This document shows, piece by piece, positions 59,761 to 64,000 of a stretch of DNA of 64,000 nt. Origin of the DNA: Uloborus plumipes (lineage: Eukaryota; Arthropoda; Arachnida; Araneae; Uloboridae); contig JAXGGA010000076.1 of assembly GCA_038373865.1 (NCBI GenBank), forward strand, positions 309,181 to 373,180, written 5' to 3'. The position numbers and the translations under genes are program-made. The notes beneath the pieces are model-generated. The model did not search any database. It saw only the letters and a list, made by a program, of their open reading frames with translations, and was not told the DNA's origin. Numbering within the stretch: the first letter of the stretch is position 1; each line of letters opens with the position of its first letter.

Positions 59761-60703
59761 TGGCCACTGCAAACAATAAAATTTATTCTTACAGCTATTT
59801 TTCATGGTGATCTTCAAAAAACATGTTGTTCTTCAACTTTTACTCTTATAGGCAGGCTCAACTGAACCAGCATCGATAATTACTAATAAATAAGTTTTAT
59901 AGCTTTATCAAGCTTTTTAAAGCTTTATCAAGTGAGCATGATCTAAGTTCTTAAAGGTGACAAAAGATGGTCTAACAACTTCACTTTCAGAACTTCAATT
60001 TGAAAAACTAGATGTATTTTTAGTCTGCTACGTTGTTCTAATTCATTCCTTTCTCACTAGCGCAAGTCTGCGAAAAAGAAAGAAAAAAAGGGGAACTTTT
60101 GTTCTCTAAATGCATTTATTATTTTATTTATTTATTTTTTTAATTAATTCAATGCATGGATAAAGCATCCCATTTCATACACTTTTTCTATTACTTTTAC
60201 GGTTCAAGCCGATCAAAAAATCACAGACATTTGAAAAAACATCTAAGGATAAAATCATTCTGAAGACGGAGGGAGGAAAAAGCTTGGTTTGTGTACGAGC
60301 ACTTCTCCCGCAGAGCAATTAAATTGCGCTTCGTGTACACAGGGCTTTTATTTCCCGAGAGCTGACTGCACCCGAGAAGGTAAACGCTGTTCAAACCCTT
60401 GACCCTAACCCTGAATTGTTATAAATAAGAATTATGCTTGAAACTCATTATCATTGAATATAAACACTTTTTTTTTCTGTGTCAGTTTGACTTTTTAACC
60501 CTTGCTGCTTTTTCCCCTTTTGTAGCCCTTTCGATTCGCCAATCCTCTGCTAGAAGGAGAAGTCGCCGAATTATGAATTGTTGCAACAAAGTACTGCACC
60601 TTCCGTCACCACTCATTTTGTTGCACCTTGGGCAATCACATTATTTGAGACGATGCGCATGGTCACCCATAATCGTCAGAAATTAGTACTTCCTTGCTTT
60701 TAT
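59761..60703. other. No recognisable gene
   Basis: AT-rich with a GC-richer patch at 60280-60420. An 82-codon frame (60438-60686) has no family signature. Confidence 0.45.
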
Positions 60704-60705
60704 TA

Positions 60706-63100
60706 GGGGTAAGTGGTGTACCTCGGACATATGTGTACCTTGGACCTAGGCTGATTATAGCTCTGCTTATTAAAATAGTTCAATAGCAACATGTGTAGTT
60801 AAAGTATATGCCTCGAGCGGTCTCAGTGCATGCCTTTCTGTTTTGTTGAACGCTCATATGATTGAAGCCTTATTAAAAAAAGAAATCCACCACTCAAAAG
60901 TAAGTTTTTCCAGATACTTTTATGTATTTTTATTCTGAAACATATATTGTTTATTTTGAAATGAGGGTCATACAATATACAGACATGTTCTAGCTATAAA
61001 ACCATGTGCTTTGAACAAAGTTAATCCTAACTGTAACATAATGATCAGCTTCTTTGTTTTTTATAACTAAGTGGTGTACCTCGAACCCAATACAAGTGGT
61101 GTACCTTGGACAGGTCCATGGTACACACTTCTGCAGTGCATAGCTATTACAACTCCTAAAATTGAATGTTTTCTAGTTTGTTGAAATGCCTTTTAAAATT
61201 CAAGTGAAATGTTTCATTCCAAAATTTAAGGTGAGAAGGGACTTTCAGATGAGCAAAAACTGGTCAAAAAATCAGTTTTTCTTTGATGATATTTCTAAAA
61301 ACTATATGATTGAACTACATGTTATTGCTATTGTAAATAAATAGCTTTACCTTATTTGTGGTGAATTTGTATTAAAAACTAATTTAATAATGACACATAC
61401 AACCATAAAACAGTAAATGTTGATTTTCTCAAAACATAATTTTACGCGTGTTTACAAATTTCATACTGCTCTAGTGTAAAAAATTATTATTTAAATTTGC
61501 TAAAAATTTTCTGCCATGTACTTAAGAAATTTGTTAACATTTGTTGGGAAGGAATTTTCTATTTTATTAGCTGTGTCGAATATATTTGCTACGTTTTTTT
61601 GAATTACGGATATCTTTTACAAAAAAAAAAAATGTAGATTTTAATTTTTCTTTTTTCTTAAATTTTTGCCACAATATATAGAAAAAGTACTCCCAACATT
61701 TTATTTTCTGGTGTTTTATGTTCCAAATTTTGCTTGTATTTTGTCATTTTGATGAAATTTCAAGCGCGAGGAGTAATATAGAAAAAATGTTAAAATTTAA
61801 ATTTAAAATTAAAAAAAAATTTAATTTTGAAATGTTTCAATGAAAATTTTTATGTGTGTTAGTGTTAGCAACGTATAGTTATGCTGCAAATTTGAAGGAA
61901 ATTCATTGAAAATTGCTATAGAAAAAAATGATAGTCCCTTGTCGCCTTAAAAAATTTAACTTTACTTATAAACTTAATCTGCAGTTTTTGTGCAACTGAA
62001 TATTTATGATTTATGGTAAAGCTATTGATGAATTCTTAATTACATTTATATGTACAATACACCGCCAACTCGGTTATTCCTTTCAAGGACTGCAGTCTTT
62101 GGATGGTTTACATCCACTGAATGAAAAGTTTTCGAAGATTTTGATTTCCTCCCTTCAAATGTCACTGATTGCTCAGTGCAAAAGCAAAAAGAAAATAACG
62201 CAGAAAATTATTTTACTGGTGTGTCAACATCTGAAGCTAGTACCTCTTTGTCAAGTATAGTCACTCCCCTGAATAAATAAGGCCATATCCAAAGGCACTA
62301 CCGAAAAAGTGATTCCGTAGGGGAAGACATAAAAGAATGTCTAGCATTTTGACCGATACATCCTGGAAAGAGCGTCTTGAAATAGAAAAGGCTAAAAGAG
62401 GCAATGAAAAAGTTAAAGCAAATTAAGACAGCAAAACACCCAACCAAGCCAGCTAAGAGAAAACTTTATTATTCTTCAGAGTCTAAACTTGAGAATATTG
62501 AAGATTTAGATAAGGAATCCAATATTTCAGAGGAAGATTTTAATGAGGAAGAAGATCCAGATAACATCAATGTTCAGATTGGTGTTTTTGTTTTGGTGAA
62601 ATTTGCTGGCAAAAAAACTATCAAATACTTTCTTGCAGAGATTATTTCTATTGCTAATGATGGATATGAAGTTAAATTTTTTAAAGAAGATCCAAACAGT
62701 GAGAAGTTCAAAAACAAAGGTCCTACCATTTATGAAGTTGACAAAAAGGATATATTCAAGCTACCACACCCAATACTATCTGGGGGATCAAAAAGGCAGC
62801 TCGAGAAGTTAACAACTGGAATAACATTTCATGGGTTTTTACCTGTTAATCATTGGTCCAAGGTACACCATCCCAAGACCCAAGGTACACCACCGGTGGT
62901 GTACCTCGGTACTAAGTGCATTCTTATGTTTACTTCAAAAAATGTAATTGAAATAAGTTAAATAAATTTTTGAGATAATTATATGTAGTGTAAAATATCA
63001 TAAAGTTTCAACTAAAGGTATTTGTATTTAGATTTGGCACATAATTATGAAATTAAAAATTGAAAAGTGAAAATAGGTCCGAGGTACAGCCACCTTCCCC
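60706..63100 (+). mobile_element. pogo-like DNA transposon remnant C, 2395 bp
   Basis: TA at 60704-60705 and 63101-63102. The ends are GGGGTAAGTGGTGTACCTCG and (right, reverse complement) GGGGAAGGTGGCTGTACCTC. The word GGTGTACCTCGGAC and variants recur at 60715, 60733, 61073, 61096 and, in reverse and forward, 62860-62910. The interior keeps the last part of a pogo-like transposase; the HTH and most of the catalytic domain are gone. Confidence 0.85.
62040..62961 (+). pseudogene. pogo-like transposase, C-terminal part with a basic linker and SH3/Tudor-like module
   Basis: At 62055-62180 a broken frame gives TAVFGWF, KVFEDFDFLPSNVTD, the usual post-DDE segment of pogo-like enzymes. At 62335-62410 a second frame reads TSWKERLEIEKAKRG and passes by a one-base shift into the open frame 62404-62961 (185 codons). 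That frame has a Lys-rich start with AKRKLYYSSES (codons 18-28), an acidic stretch (30-55), then VGVFVLVKF-like, TIKYFLAEIISI and DIFKLPHPILSGGSKRQ segments resembling the small beta-barrel found at the C-terminus of several arthropod pogo-like transposases. The frame then runs into the subterminal words (QGTPPVVYLG), so its last ~25 codons are probably not native. Inactive. Confidence 0.7.
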
Positions 63101-63102
63101 TA

Positions 63103-63374
63103 CTATTTTTTAGCAAAAATATAAAAACATTTCTTTGTCAGTCATCAATGAATAAGTTATCAAAAATGTCAAATTCTAACAACTCTAATTTGCACTGAAA
63201 TTGCCTTCCATAGGAAGATATGTTAAACCGCTGGGGAAATATTTGTCCCCCTACCCCCTTAAAATTTCGCATATGGGTGTCCATGATCATGCGTGCAAGT
63301 GGCATACTTCTGAACGCTTTTATTTCTTTTACCCGTGTTGTCGACAAATTTATTGAGCAAAACTATATGAGCAA
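63103..63374. other. No recognisable gene
   Basis: AT-rich; nothing recognised. Confidence 0.5.
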
Positions 63375-63425
63375 CAGGGGTGCCCATTCCTCCCCCTCCA
63401 AGCTCAATGGTGCAAAATCACCCCA
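63375..63425 (+). mobile_element. Solo hAT terminus (family of 11951-12526)
   Basis: CAGGGGTGCCCATTCC followed by CAAGCTCAATGG matches the right end of the element at 11951-12526. No second end is found before the window closes. Confidence 0.6.
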
Positions 63426-64000
63426 AAAAGTTTTCTCAGATCACTTGCTTTTAAATTAGGTTAAACATGACACTTCTCAGAGTCCCAAATTTTCAGTCAA
63501 ACTCGCATCATTCGCATTCATTTAATGAATCAATTGAAAAATTCTAATTAAAAAAAAGAAGTAAATATATTTGTTTGAGATAATTAAAGCTACAACAAAT
63601 ACAAAAACGGAATTGCTTAACATCTACAACGACAATACTCAAATTTCTTATGCGCCGGCCCAAGGGACCAACAGAAAAAGCCGCCTAAGTGAGAGAGGCG
63701 CATAAGTGAAAAAGCCTATTTAAAAGTCCAAAATATAGCCTACATTCTAGTGACAACATGAATAAGAAATTTTCTACACAAAGTAAGTTGATATAATACG
63801 GTAATGGGTCATTTTCAAAATTTGCTTACATTTGCCGTCCGGAGGTTGAAGAGACGATTTTGTAGCATAACTTATATTTTAAATTCAATGTGAACAAATA
63901 TTTTCTGCAAGAAATACCCCCAAAAAAATTCTATCACTCAAAAAATTATTTAAATTTATTTATTTATTTTTATATCAGACTTTAAAAATGAGAATCAAGA
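63426..64000. other. No recognisable gene; short inverted words
   Basis: CTTATGCGCC (63648) and GGCGCATAAG (63701) form an inverted pair around GCCGCCTAAGTGAGAGAGG. The rest is AT-rich. Confidence 0.4.

Overview
The window is AT-rich eukaryotic nuclear DNA packed with transposable elements and their debris. It carries a CR1-type LINE, an RTE-type LINE, a tRNA-derived SINE, a Ty3/gypsy gag remnant, and pogo-like, Tc1-like, hAT, piggyBac and PIF/Harbinger DNA elements. This mixture, long simple repeats and the lack of operons or Shine-Dalgarno sites point to an arthropod. The general look suggests a chelicerate such as a spider, but that is inference; no host gene here fixes the species. I find no convincing multi-exon host gene. 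The window reads as intergenic or deep-intronic sequence.

Layout. 0-9 kb: a piggyBac MITE inside an older dispersed repeat, a field of CCAGGGGAG motifs, then a 4.6-kb nested inverted-repeat element (3.67-8.28 kb). 9-13 kb: one MITE of unknown type, two hAT elements with perfect 8-bp target-site duplications (TSDs), and a second piggyBac MITE. 15-18 kb: a palindromic MITE dimer and a 1.9-kb pogo-like element carrying the C-terminal part of its transposase with a zinc finger. 18.7-26.3 kb: the second copy of the dispersed repeat, a 2.9-kb inverted repeat with a hAT MITE in one arm and the empty site in the other, and a 1.56-kb near-perfect foldback element. 26.3-35.3 kb: mostly unrecognised AT-rich sequence with three short MITEs. 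35.3-42.2 kb: a PIF/Harbinger MITE, a gag remnant directly followed by an open BEN-domain frame, a 66-bp minisatellite, a Tc1 fragment, a SINE, and a second rearranged copy of the 3.67-kb element family. 42.8-45.4 kb: two nested pogo-type elements. 48.4-50.2 kb: a TA-flanked MITE beside a 5'-truncated CR1-like LINE with an intact reverse-transcriptase frame. 55.5-59.8 kb: a dead RTE-like LINE, a Tc1-like transposase pseudogene split by a hAT MITE, and an old sibling of the foldback element. 60.7-63.1 kb: a third pogo-like element with a different transposase C-terminal module.

The best-supported biology is relative insertion history: four cases of one element inside another, two of them checkable against an empty or continuous counterpart in this same window. 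A second theme is a group of TA-flanked elements with GGG-starting ends. Each carries its own word-like motif, repeated in both orientations near its ends, and two of them keep only the last part of a pogo-like transposase. The only long intact reading frames with a family match are the CR1 reverse transcriptase (48661-50172, minus) and the BEN-domain frame (36322-36861, plus).
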